From assembly GCA_001897835.1 (NCBI GenBank), contig MKUN01000005.1:62001-126000 (forward strand): a stretch of 64,000 nt of DNA, in the 5' to 3' direction. Under the pieces are notes generated by a model that saw nothing but the letters and a program-made list of their open reading frames with translations, made no database searches and was not told the DNA's origin. This document shows, piece after piece, positions 37,493 to 45,340 of the stretch. The position numbers and the translations under genes are program-made. How positions within the stretch are numbered: position 1 is the stretch's first letter; the number at the start of each line of letters is the position of its first letter. Source of the DNA: Bacteroidetes bacterium 46-16 (GTDB taxonomy: Bacteria; Bacteroidota; Bacteroidia; Chitinophagales; Chitinophagaceae).

Positions 37493-37828
37493 TTAGGCAA
37501 TAGCAGGCGGACCCCTTAATAAAAGCTGCTCCTGGTAAGTCTGCAGCTTTATAGCATTATAATGCGCATGGTATATTGAAAAATGTGCTGTGCTGGCAAA
37601 GAAAACAACAGGTAGTTCACTGTTATCGGCAAACGGGGCAAGTGCAAAACCCAGGAAAGCGCAGTGATGGTGCTGGCTTTCTATCGCAGGGCAGTCATGC
37701 CTGCTGCGTGTATCTACGGTATCCTCGTGACCGGTAAAAGAGTGCACGAAGCTCATCGTGGTGCTGCCGAAAAGGAGCAGGAACGATAGCCATACCGAAA
37801 CTACAATATGTAATATCCTTTTTGCCAA
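37493..37828 (-). CDS. Small His-rich exported protein (HYC_CC_PP-like)
   Basis: A 111-residue protein with an N-terminal hydrophobic segment (about 8-25) and a metal-ligand-like stretch (RHDCPAIESQHHHCAFLGF), ending LRGPPAIA. The pattern of paired His/Cys followed by a C-terminal Arg-Gly-Pro-Pro resembles the Bacteroidota HYC_CC_PP family, found next to TonB-dependent receptors. It is 58 bp upstream of the receptor gene on the same strand and probably cotranscribed. A metal-binding role is inferred from His/Cys content. Confidence 0.6.
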   Translation of the reverse strand: MAKRILHIVVSVWLSFLLLFGSTTMSFVHSFTGHEDTVDTRSRHDCPAIESQHHHCAFLGFALAPFADNSELPVVFFASTAHFSIYHAHYNAIKLQTYQEQLLLRGPPAIA

Positions 37829-37966
37829 ATAGTGCTATTACTTAACTAACGCAGGTAATGATGCAAATTTCAACAATTTTCCTGCCAAATCCATAATAAA
37901 AATGATCCCCTGGGGCATTTACATGGGTAAATAGAGGGGGATTTTCAATGACAGGCTCTTTGTCAC

Positions 37967-38785
37967 CTATTCTGTTGTAACTGCTTTAGCTTTTTTCTTA
38001 AAGTTGATATCATATCCCAGCAGACCGATCACTTCGGCATAATAGAAATGATGCCTGGCCGAGCCGCCTTCCACGGTCAGCACATTCAGGTAGTTTGCAA
38101 AACCGCTTTTTACCGTTGCTTCGAGGAACAGGTTTTTGAGCGGGTATATGCGCAAGCCTGTCTCCACCCCCAATATATATCCTGCCACATGCAGGCGGTT
38201 ATCCAGTCTTTTGCCCATTATCGTCACGTCCGATTTGGGTATCACCACACCCGCCCCGGCTTTATAGACAAATGAAGCGATCGTGCGTTTTTTGTTATGC
38301 CATATTCTTTCCTGCCCTACATAGTTCAGGTGATAGAAATTAGCCCCGTTCGTATGCTCGAAGTGTACGAAGGAAGGCTTTAAGGTTGTGTCCTTATCCA
38401 TTTGCTCTCCGCCTATCTGCCCTGTAATATGCACCTGCTGGTAGTCGGTCACCACATATTTGGCGTGGTCGTAGTTAAGCTCTATCGCATGAGTATGGGC
38501 TTTGTTGAGGTACACACCTATACGCAGGCTGTTCTGGGGTATGGTTATATCAAGCGGGGTATTCTTAAAACCGGAAAAATCAGGTTTGTCATGCGCCACG
38601 GCCTGGTGCAGGGTGAAGTCGTATTCGCTACCGTTCTTAAAATGTATATCGCTCTTCGAAAACTTATCACGGTTATAGCCCCATTGCAGGTATACGCCCG
38701 AGAAAACGGGCTTTTCAAAAAATTGGGCATTTACTTGCAGCCCGGCGACCAGGAATACTGCAAGGAGTAATGATTTGTGCATCAT
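37967..38785 (-). CDS. Exported beta-rich protein of unknown function
   Basis: A 272-residue protein with a signal peptide (MHKSLLLAVFLVAGLQVNAQ) and alternating hydrophobic residues typical of an outer-membrane beta-barrel (GVYLQWGYNRDKFSKSDI, then IELNYDHAKYVVTDYQQVHI, then TGLRIYPLKNLFLEATVKSG). No named family is recognised. A -7 box reading TATTTTTG on the minus strand (38802-38809) lies just upstream, so it may be its own unit. Confidence 0.62.
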   Translation of the reverse strand: MMHKSLLLAVFLVAGLQVNAQFFEKPVFSGVYLQWGYNRDKFSKSDIHFKNGSEYDFTLHQAVAHDKPDFSGFKNTPLDITIPQNSLRIGVYLNKAHTHAIELNYDHAKYVVTDYQQVHITGQIGGEQMDKDTTLKPSFVHFEHTNGANFYHLNYVGQERIWHNKKRTIASFVYKAGAGVVIPKSDVTIMGKRLDNRLHVAGYILGVETGLRIYPLKNLFLEATVKSGFANYLNVLTVEGGSARHHFYYAEVIGLLGYDINFKKKAKAVTTE

Positions 38786-38801
38786 TGGCGGTTTAATACG
38801 C

Positions 38802-38809
38802 CAAAAATA
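38802..38809 (-). promoter_or_regulatory. -7 box upstream of the beta-rich exported protein
   Basis: The minus strand reads TATTTTTG, fitting TAnnTTTG, 17 nt before the ATG at 38785. It lies in the 40-bp gap after the thiolase gene. No clear -33 element. Confidence 0.4.
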
Positions 38810-38825
38810 GCCCCTTTTGATTAAT

Positions 38826-40004
38826 TTATGGTAACCGTTCTATGATGCCTGCTATGCCTTGTCCCCCGCCTACACAGGCAGTTACCATACCATATTTTTT
38901 ATCCAGCCTTTCCAGGTCGTGCAGGTTTTGTATGGTCAGTTTGGCCCCGCTGCAACCCAGCGGGTGCCCTAGTGAGATAGCACCGCCATTTATATTCACG
39001 ATATCGGGATTCATACCCAGCTCACGTATTACTGCCAGCGATTGCGATGCAAATGCCTCGTTCAGTTCTATCAGGTCTATATCACTAAGTTTCATGCCCG
39101 CTTGCTTCAATGCTTTGGGTACTGCTGCTACTGGCCCTATGCCCATGATGCGTGGGTCCACTCCGGCACTTGCGCAGGCTATCAACCGTCCCCAGGGTTT
39201 CAGCCCCAGTTGGTTCATCAGTTTTTCCCCCATCACGATCACGAATGCTGCTCCGTCTGAGGTTTGCGAGGAATTGCCGGCTGTTACCGTACCGCCTTGG
39301 GCAAATACAGGAGGCAATTTTGCCAGCGCTTCCATGCTCGTATCGGGTCTTGGTCCTTCGTCAGTATCCACAATATATTCCCTGTTCGCTTTTTTATTCT
39401 TTTCGTTCACATATACCTCTTTCACGGTTATAGGCAATATCCCCTTCTTAAAATATCCTTCCTTTATCGCCTTCATCGCTTTCATGTGCGAATTATAAGA
39501 GAAGGCATCCTGGTCTTCCCGCGATACTTTGTAGTCATTGGCTACCTGCTCGGCAGTGAGCCCCATGCTCAGGTAGTAGTCGCCATTGTCTTTAGCTATT
39601 TCGTAGTTGGGCATGGTGCGCCAGCCAGCAGTAGGCACCAGGCTCATGCTTTCCGTACCACCGGCTATGATGCAGTCGGCCATGCCCATCTGTATTTTGG
39701 CTGTGGCAATGGCTATTGTTTCCAGTCCCGATGCACAGTATCGGTTCACCGTCACACCCGGCGCCCATTCACCGATAGCCCTGTTGGCTATGATGCGGCC
39801 CACCTGCAGGCCCTGCTCTGCTTCCGGTACAGCATTGCCTACCATCACATCATCCACCAGTTTAGGGTCCAGTTGGGGCACACTGGCCATGACTCCTTTA
39901 ATAACATCCACCGCAAGGTCATCCGGGCGATAGAAACGGAATACGCCTCTTTTCGATTTTCCCACTGCCGTGCGGTACCCCGCTATGATATATGCTGCCT
40001 GCAT
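38826..40004 (-). CDS. Acetyl-CoA C-acyltransferase (degradative thiolase)
   Basis: A 392-residue thiolase. It cleaves 3-ketoacyl-CoA to acetyl-CoA and a shortened acyl-CoA in beta-oxidation, or the reverse. Catalytic residues are present: nucleophile Cys90 (NRYCASGLETIA), His in SLGHPLGCSGA, and the second Cys in VTACVGGGQG. The frame stays open 71 codons upstream, but the start at 40004 (MQAAYIIAGYRTAVGK) fits the family N-terminus exactly. No fadB or acyl-CoA dehydrogenase gene is adjacent, so the pathway partner lies elsewhere. Confidence 0.9.
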   Translation of the reverse strand: MQAAYIIAGYRTAVGKSKRGVFRFYRPDDLAVDVIKGVMASVPQLDPKLVDDVMVGNAVPEAEQGLQVGRIIANRAIGEWAPGVTVNRYCASGLETIAIATAKIQMGMADCIIAGGTESMSLVPTAGWRTMPNYEIAKDNGDYYLSMGLTAEQVANDYKVSREDQDAFSYNSHMKAMKAIKEGYFKKGILPITVKEVYVNEKNKKANREYIVDTDEGPRPDTSMEALAKLPPVFAQGGTVTAGNSSQTSDGAAFVIVMGEKLMNQLGLKPWGRLIACASAGVDPRIMGIGPVAAVPKALKQAGMKLSDIDLIELNEAFASQSLAVIRELGMNPDIVNINGGAISLGHPLGCSGAKLTIQNLHDLERLDKKYGMVTACVGGGQGIAGIIERLP

Positions 40005-40262
40005 GATAATATTTTTAAAAACACTTAAAGTTACCAATTCCCCCGCGATTTCAGAGTATAAGAATGTCCAACAGTAGTTGGGTCGTTTTTTTGAAGAAGT
40101 ACGGGCCTCCCCCTTTGTGCGGATGCCTTGTGTTTGGCTGAAGGGGGGCAGGGGTATGTTCGTTCGCGAGGGGAATAACCTTAGGACATTCCAGCCACCC
40201 CAAGCCATTAATGGCATAATTATTATCTATGTATTCATTAAGGCTTCATGGCCATCACTAAG

Positions 40263-40270
40263 TAACTTTG
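40263..40270 (+). promoter_or_regulatory. -7 box for the CoA-binding protein gene
   Basis: TAACTTTG matches TAnnTTTG, 28 nt upstream of the ATG at 40299. The -33 region is not conserved. Confidence 0.45.
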
Positions 40271-40298
40271 TATAGTCAAAAAGGAATCAGTTCAGAAC

Positions 40299-40658
40299 AT
40301 GAAGAAAACATTGGTATTAGGCGCATCCGAAAATCCATCCCGTTACAGTTACCTCGCGGTCAACAGGTTATTGCAACACCATCATCCCGTAGTGGCCATA
40401 GGCAGGCGAAAAGGTAAGGTGCAGGATGTGGATATCATCACGGAGCAACCGGAAATGAATGATATTGATACGGTTACCCTATACCTCAATCCGGGTAATC
40501 AGAAACCCTATTACGACTATATATTCTCGCTTCATCCAAAGCGCATCATCTTCAATCCCGGTACCGAAAATCCCGAGCTGGAAAAGATGGCCAAAGAAAA
40601 AGGCATTGAACCCATCGAAGCATGTACCCTTGTCATGCTCGGCACCGGCCAGTATTAA
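40299..40658 (+). CDS. CoA-binding domain protein (YccU-like)
   Basis: A 119-residue Rossmann-like protein. TLVLGASENPSRYSYLAVNR is the nucleotide-binding opening of the CoA_binding_2 family, and KRIIFNPGTENPELEKMAKE with the following CTLVML complete the fold. These small proteins bind CoA or a related nucleotide; their cellular role is not established. Transcribed alone between the thiolase and a repeat block. Confidence 0.82.
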   Translation: MKKTLVLGASENPSRYSYLAVNRLLQHHHPVVAIGRRKGKVQDVDIITEQPEMNDIDTVTLYLNPGNQKPYYDYIFSLHPKRIIFNPGTENPELEKMAKEKGIEPIEACTLVMLGTGQY

Positions 40659-40661
40659 GCA

Positions 40662-41070
40662 GTAGCGTCCGCACCGCTCCAGGCGCTTAGGCGCGTTAAG
40701 AGCCCCCCACATATAGTCCCCTCGGGACCTCCTGTTTATAGCAATGGAATCTCCCCACACAATTATCAGCTCCATACGAGCGACCTGTAGTTAGATGTGT
40801 CTGGTAGCGTCCGCACCGCTCCAGGCGCTCAGACGCGTTAAGAGAAACACGCACACACAGTCCCCTCGGGACGTCCTGTTTATAGCAATGGAATTCTCAC
40901 ATCATTATAGCTCCCTAGGAGCGACCTGTAGTTAGATGTGTCTGGTAGCGTCCGCACCGCTCCAGGCGCTCAGACGCATTAAGAGAAACACGCACACACA
41001 GTCCCCTCGGGACGTCCTGTTTATAGCAATTGAATCTTTCACATGGTTATAGCTCCCTAGGAGCGACCTG
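40662..41070. repeat. Three tandem copies of an approximately 141-bp palindrome-rich repeat
   Basis: The units begin at 40662, 40804 and 40945 with the shared start GTAGCGTCCGCACCGCTCC; the third ends near 41070. Copies two and three are nearly identical and copy one is more diverged. Each copy has two small palindromes with 5-bp arms: GTCCC-CTC-GGGAC (40860-40872 in copy two) and GCTCC-CTA-GGAGC (40910-40922). Each palindrome is followed by a similar CCTGT plus AT-rich tail, so one unit is itself built from related modules. A weaker GCGTC/GACGC pairing lies at the unit start. The block fills most of the gap between the CoA-binding gene and anmK and contains no gene. Confidence 0.9.
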
Positions 41071-41071
41071 C

Positions 41072-42166
41072 TTAATTATAACTATCTCCCATCCACAAAG
41101 CCCCACCAACGCTATCCCTTTTGGCGCCCGTTACGCTGCTCATCACATTGGTCTCTTCCCGCCAGCGCAGCGCGCCGATCAGGGCCATTACCAGTGCCTC
41201 TTTATATTGTATCACAGTGGCATCGGGTATATGTATGGTGATGTTCATGGGCATGAGCAGTTCCTGCAGCTTCAGCACCAGGAATTGGTTGAAGGCGCCG
41301 CCGCCGGTCACCAGTATACCGGCCTGTTCCTTTCCTGCCGGGTAATTTTTTATAGCCTGCGCTACCTGTTCCGCTATATGCTGCACCATCGTATGCAGCA
41401 TGTCATGGATGCTGTGCTCGCTTTCCAGCAGTGGGGGAAATGCCAATGCTATCGCAGCCTCGTTGCTCAGCGATTTAGGCCCGCTTATTTCATAATATTC
41501 CTGCCCGTTCAGTTCGGCAAGTACATCATGCAGCAAGTGGCCCTGCTCAGCCATAGCGCCGTTCTCATCCATGGTTTTGCCCGCGTTTTGCGCCAGCCTG
41601 TTCAATACCTGGTTGGCAGGGCATACATCAAAGGCCAGCAGCCCGCCTTCATGCGGCACCGTAATATTGGCTATGCCGCCTATATTCAGCCAGTAGTCAA
41701 ATTGTCCGAACAATAGTTTATCCCCTATGGGCACTATGGGCGCGCCCTGGCCGCCAAGTGCCACATCCAGCGCCCGCAGGTCGCTGATGACAGGCAGCCC
41801 GGTAACGGCCGCTATCGTAGCCCCGTCGCCTAGCTGGCAGGTGGTGTTATGTTCCGGCTCATGCAGCACCGTATGGCCGTGCGATGCGATAAAGGCAACG
41901 GCATGGTCTATCCCATGCGATGCGATAAATTCGTTAACCTGCTCGCCGATATACCTGCCGTAAGCTGTGTTCAGTTTCAAAAAATCGGCTACACTCAATT
42001 GCGACGCATGGGACAGTTTATAGGCCCATTCTTCGCTATAGGGCACGCAGGCTGCATACAATATCTCGTAGCTCCATTGGCCCCTTACCTCGTCCAGTTG
42101 CACATATACTATATCCAGCCCGTCCAGCGAGCTCCCCGACATCAAGCCGATAACCTTGTAAACCAT
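41072..42166 (-). CDS. anmK: Anhydro-N-acetylmuramic acid kinase
   Basis: Recycles cell-wall anhydroMurNAc to MurNAc-6-phosphate using ATP. The 364-residue protein starts with the AnmK signature GLMSGSSLDGLDIVYVQL and contains the sugar-binding block GDGATIAAVTGLPVISDLR followed by ALGGQGAPIVPIGD, and ILVTGGGAFNQFL in the ATPase half. All core blocks are intact. It is monocistronic. Its stop codon is only about 2 bp beyond the end of the tandem repeat block. Confidence 0.94.
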   Translation of the reverse strand: MVYKVIGLMSGSSLDGLDIVYVQLDEVRGQWSYEILYAACVPYSEEWAYKLSHASQLSVADFLKLNTAYGRYIGEQVNEFIASHGIDHAVAFIASHGHTVLHEPEHNTTCQLGDGATIAAVTGLPVISDLRALDVALGGQGAPIVPIGDKLLFGQFDYWLNIGGIANITVPHEGGLLAFDVCPANQVLNRLAQNAGKTMDENGAMAEQGHLLHDVLAELNGQEYYEISGPKSLSNEAAIALAFPPLLESEHSIHDMLHTMVQHIAEQVAQAIKNYPAGKEQAGILVTGGGAFNQFLVLKLQELLMPMNITIHIPDATVIQYKEALVMALIGALRWREETNVMSSVTGAKRDSVGGALWMGDSYN

Positions 42167-42257
42167 GCCGCAATATTAAAACAATTTCCTCCTTGCACGT
42201 AACCTTCGAATACGCTCTGTGATATATGGTATAAGCTAAGCCTTATTGGTGCACGGT

Positions 42258-42303
42258 TTCAGAACCCGGAAATCCTTCAACCCCTTAATCCCGGTTCTGA
42301 CTA
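42258..42303. repeat. Palindrome with AATCC/CAACC-type repeats
   Basis: Arms TCAGAACC and GGTTCTGA enclose short repeated pyrimidine-rich units (AATCCTTCAACCCC). It lies in the gap between anmK and the PaiB-like gene. It resembles short dispersed repeats seen in many Bacteroidota chromosomes. Confidence 0.45.
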
Positions 42304-42313
42304 TCTTTACCCT

Positions 42314-42937
42314 ATGTACAAAATGCCCCACTTCACCGAGCCCGACAGGGATAAGGTACTCGCCTTTATGCGGGCCCATTCCTTCGTGACCCTTATTGCC
42401 AATGACGGGCATCGCAGCGAGGCCACACAGGTGCCGGTGCTTTTCGATGAGCGCGATGGCAGGCTCATGCTCTCCGCGCATATCATGCGCAAGACCGGCC
42501 ATTACCTTGCCATCGGGCAGAACCCCGACGTGCTTGTGCTTTTCACGGGGCCGCACTGCTATATAAGCTCAGGCTGGTACACCGAAGCAATGGGCGCTAC
42601 CTGGAACTACCAAACCGTACACGTGCGGGGCAGGGTGACCTTTACCGACGAGGCCGGCACCATCAACATCCTCAACAGGCTTACCGAAAAATATGAACGT
42701 GAACAGCAACAACCCTTGCTCATGCCCGACCTTCCGGCAGGCTATGTAAATGCGCATGTAAAAGCCATTGCAGGACTGGAGATAGAAGTGACCGATATCT
42801 ATCCCATCTTCAAACTAAGCCAGAACCGTGACGATGAAAGCTATAAGAATATAGTGGCCCAACTCCTCAAAACCTCCGATCCGCAGGCCCACCAAATAGC
42901 AGAAGAAATGAAACAACGCCGCCCCGAACTATTCTGA
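42314..42937 (+). CDS. PaiB-like FMN-binding protein
   Basis: A 207-residue protein of the split-barrel flavin-binding fold. MPHFTEPDRDKVLAFMRAH, then ATQVPVLFDE, FTGPHCYISSGWY and ATWNYQTVHVRG match the PaiB family (FMN-binding negative transcriptional regulators). The biochemical role is not firmly established; PaiB of Bacillus affects protease and sporulation gene expression. The start may be 42314 or the ATG at 42323. The stop codon overlaps the convergent amidohydrolase gene by 9 bp. Confidence 0.85.
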   Translation: MYKMPHFTEPDRDKVLAFMRAHSFVTLIANDGHRSEATQVPVLFDERDGRLMLSAHIMRKTGHYLAIGQNPDVLVLFTGPHCYISSGWYTEAMGATWNYQTVHVRGRVTFTDEAGTINILNRLTEKYEREQQQPLLMPDLPAGYVNAHVKAIAGLEIEVTDIYPIFKLSQNRDDESYKNIVAQLLKTSDPQAHQIAEEMKQRRPELF

Positions 42938-44119
42938 AGCCACCATTGCATTCACTGCCATCCAGGCCATCATGCCCACGCCCACCTTCAGCGACTCCTC
43001 GTTGATGTTGAAGTGTGCATTGTGCACCGGGGCTAAGAATTCCTTATCATCGGTATTGGTGCCTATGCGGAAGAAGCAGCCCGGCACATGGTGTGTATAA
43101 AAGCTGAAGTCTTCGCCGGCCATGCGCCTGTCGAGCGTGCGCACATTATCGGCGCCCATGTATTCCCGGGCCCATGCCTCGGCTTTTGTTGTGAGGGCCG
43201 GGTCGTTAAAGAGCGATGGGTAGCCAACGGGTATATCCACTATGGCTTTGGCGCCATAGGCAGCGCAGGTCTGCTCGGTAAAATCTTTGATCCATTTATG
43301 TGCCTCGTAGCGCCATGTTTCATCCATGGTGCGGAAGGTGCCCAGCAGTTCCACGCTATCCGGTATCACATTGGTGGCAAAGCCGCCCGCTATCTTCCCG
43401 AAGGTGAGCACCGAGGGTATCAGTGGGTTGCCCTTGCGCGATATCACCTGCTGCAGGCCGGTGATCACCTGTGCGGCGATGGCTATGGGATCCACCGTTT
43501 GGTGGGGCAGGGCAGCGTGGCCACCCCGGCCTTCTATGGTAATGTATATCTCATCGGCACTGGCCATGTACTGGCCCGCGCGGAAGCCCGTAGTGCCCGT
43601 GGGCAGGTGCGGGTACACATGCAGTCCGAAGATGGCATCGGGCTTCGGGTTTTCCAGCACGCCCGCCGCTATCATCAGGCTGGCGCCGCCGGGGTGTTTC
43701 TCCTCGCCCGGCTGAAAGATCAGTTTCACCGTGCCTTCCCATTCATCGCGCAGGTCGTTCAGTATGCGTGCAGCGCCCAGCAGGCAGGTGCTGTGCACAT
43801 CGTGGCCGCAGGCATGCATCACACCATCGTTCTGCGAGCGGTAGGGCACATCATTGGCCTCCTGTATGGGCAGCGCATCCATATCGGCACGCAGGGCCAC
43901 GCAGCGGCTGCCCGGGTTCTTGCCTTTGATAAGGCCCACGATGCCCGTGCCGGCTATGCCCGTAGTATGCTCGATGCCCCATTCCCCCAGCTTGCCCGAT
44001 ATAAAGGCCGCCGTTTGCTGCTCCTGGAAACTCAGCTCCGGGTGGGCATGGATATGGTGGCGTATCGCCTGTATCTCGGGGTAGTATTGCTCAGCTTTCT
44101 GTTTTATGCGCTCAATCAT
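42929..44119 (-). CDS. M20-family amidohydrolase / carboxypeptidase
   Basis: A 396-residue cytosolic metalloenzyme of the M20D group, which hydrolyses N-acyl amino acids, hippurate-like substrates or peptides. Metal ligands are seen in HACGHDVHSTCLLGAARIL, FQPGEEKHPGGASLMI and the later GLHVYPHLPTG, with the distal DFSFYTHHVPGCF region. The lid domain starts near residue 185 (ITIEGRGGHAALPHQTVDP). It overlaps the SPOR-domain gene upstream by 8 bp, so the two are cotranscribed. Exact substrate unknown. Confidence 0.88.
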   Translation of the reverse strand: MIERIKQKAEQYYPEIQAIRHHIHAHPELSFQEQQTAAFISGKLGEWGIEHTTGIAGTGIVGLIKGKNPGSRCVALRADMDALPIQEANDVPYRSQNDGVMHACGHDVHSTCLLGAARILNDLRDEWEGTVKLIFQPGEEKHPGGASLMIAAGVLENPKPDAIFGLHVYPHLPTGTTGFRAGQYMASADEIYITIEGRGGHAALPHQTVDPIAIAAQVITGLQQVISRKGNPLIPSVLTFGKIAGGFATNVIPDSVELLGTFRTMDETWRYEAHKWIKDFTEQTCAAYGAKAIVDIPVGYPSLFNDPALTTKAEAWAREYMGADNVRTLDRRMAGEDFSFYTHHVPGCFFRIGTNTDDKEFLAPVHNAHFNINEESLKVGVGMMAWMAVNAMVASE

Positions 44120-44549
44120 CTTTCTTTTCTCTTAGCGTGTTAACAACGATGAAGTCGGGCACGATCATGCAGGGCGTGTATAAAGTGCTCACCTGCTCGT
44201 ACATCTTCCGGGCCTCCTGCCTGCTCTGGTAGTCGCCCACCTTTACCCGGAACTGCGGTTGCACGTAGGTCATATACGTGCGCACACCGGGGAAACGGCG
44301 GGCAAAGTCCACCTTTATCTTCGTGGCCTTGTTGCGGTCGTTGCCGCTATATATCTGCACCCGGTAGCCCCGCGACGAATAAATGCCCGTAGGTGTGGGC
44401 TTTTTCAGCAGCACCGCCAGCCTCGGGTCGGCGTGCACCACCACGCCTTCGGCGTGGCCGGTAGCGGAGTCGGCATCGCCCTGTGCATAGCTGCTGCATA
44501 CATTGCAGAGCAGCACCAGGAATGTTACTATGAATAAAGGGCCTTTCAT
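44112..44549 (-). CDS. Exported SPOR-domain protein
   Basis: A 145-residue protein with a signal peptide (about 1-22). The SPOR-like C-terminal domain runs from YRVQIYSGNDRNKATKIKVD through FRVKVGDYQSRQEARKMYEQ. SPOR domains bind denuded septal peptidoglycan. It overlaps the amidohydrolase gene by 8 bp. The pairing of a peptidoglycan-binding protein and an amidohydrolase may be functional or only an operon convenience. Confidence 0.82.
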   Translation of the reverse strand: MKGPLFIVTFLVLLCNVCSSYAQGDADSATGHAEGVVVHADPRLAVLLKKPTPTGIYSSRGYRVQIYSGNDRNKATKIKVDFARRFPGVRTYMTYVQPQFRVKVGDYQSRQEARKMYEQVSTLYTPCMIVPDFIVVNTLREKKDD

Positions 44550-44614
44550 GTTACGGTTATATCAAAAATACAAATTCTATCTGCGCTTATCTATTATCAA
44601 TGCTTTATTATTCA

Positions 44615-45274
44615 CTATTGCATGGCCTCTTTCACTATCGCCACGCTGGCCGAGCAGCCCAGCCGCGTGGCACCTGCATCTATCAGCTCCTTTGCAAAAG
44701 CATAGCTCTTTATCCCGCCCGATGCCTTTATCTGTATATGCTCCGGCAGGTGCTCGCGCATCAGCTTCACCGCATGGGTGGTAGCGCCCACCTCGGCATA
44801 GCCCGTGGAGGTTTTCATAAAGTCGATGTCGTGAAGGGAGTAGAGGTCGCAGCAGGCGATCAGCTCTTCATCGGTCAGTATACCGCTCTCCACGATCACC
44901 TTTATGATCTTCCCGCGCTCATGTATCAAATTGGTCGCCATTTCGATAACGATCTCATTCTGCTCCCAGTCGCCCGACCTCATAGCCCCTATATTATGTA
45001 CAAGGTCTATCTCATCTGCGCCATAGGTTATAGCCTCCTCTATTGCGGCTAATTTTGCTTCAAGCATACTGTAACCAAAAGGAAAGTCGATCACGGTGGC
45101 AAACTTTATACCTCTATCCCTGCCCAGGAAATCACCCGCTTCAGCCAGGAAATACGGCGGCACACACACAGCAGCAAAGCCATACTCCTTTGCCTCCTGG
45201 CACAAGCGCTCTATATCATCAGCCGTAGTCGTCGGCTTCAGTATCGTATGGTCTATGTAAGAAGCTATATTCAT
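44615..45274 (-). CDS. deoC: Deoxyribose-phosphate aldolase
   Basis: Class I aldolase that splits 2-deoxyribose-5-phosphate to glyceraldehyde-3-phosphate and acetaldehyde in deoxynucleoside catabolism. The 219-residue protein has YIDHTILKPTTTADDIERLC at the start, a Lys-containing strand (KIIKVIVESGIL), the Schiff-base Lys region MKTSTGY, and QIKASGGIKSYAFAKELID. All catalytic blocks are present. It lies 65 bp downstream of icd on the same strand, separated by a short repeat tract. Confidence 0.93.
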   Translation of the reverse strand: MNIASYIDHTILKPTTTADDIERLCQEAKEYGFAAVCVPPYFLAEAGDFLGRDRGIKFATVIDFPFGYSMLEAKLAAIEEAITYGADEIDLVHNIGAMRSGDWEQNEIVIEMATNLIHERGKIIKVIVESGILTDEELIACCDLYSLHDIDFMKTSTGYAEVGATTHAVKLMREHLPEHIQIKASGGIKSYAFAKELIDAGATRLGCSASVAIVKEAMQ

Positions 45275-45281
45275 AAAAAAC

Positions 45282-45340
45282 TATTCAACTCATTCAACCC
45301 GATCAACCCATTCAACCCGGTCAACCCATTCAACCAACTA
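45282..45340. repeat. Short tandem repeats of the CATTCAACCC type
   Basis: At least five degenerate copies of a 9-10-bp unit (TTCAACCCG, ATCAACCCA and similar) lie in tandem between deoC and icd. They just precede the deoC start on its strand and just follow the icd stop. Confidence 0.7.

Noticed and set aside
40005-40298. Possible small gene between the thiolase and the CoA-binding protein
   Set aside because: The thiolase frame stays open here, but the sequence has no family similarity upstream of the thiolase start and includes G/C homopolymer runs; it is treated as intergenic.
40662-41070. CRISPR array
   Set aside because: The units are about 141 bp and nearly identical throughout, so there are no short repeats with unique spacers and no cas genes.
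43088-44143. 351-codon frame opposite the M20 amidohydrolase
   Set aside because: Antisense shadow; the real gene has intact metal-binding motifs on the other strand.
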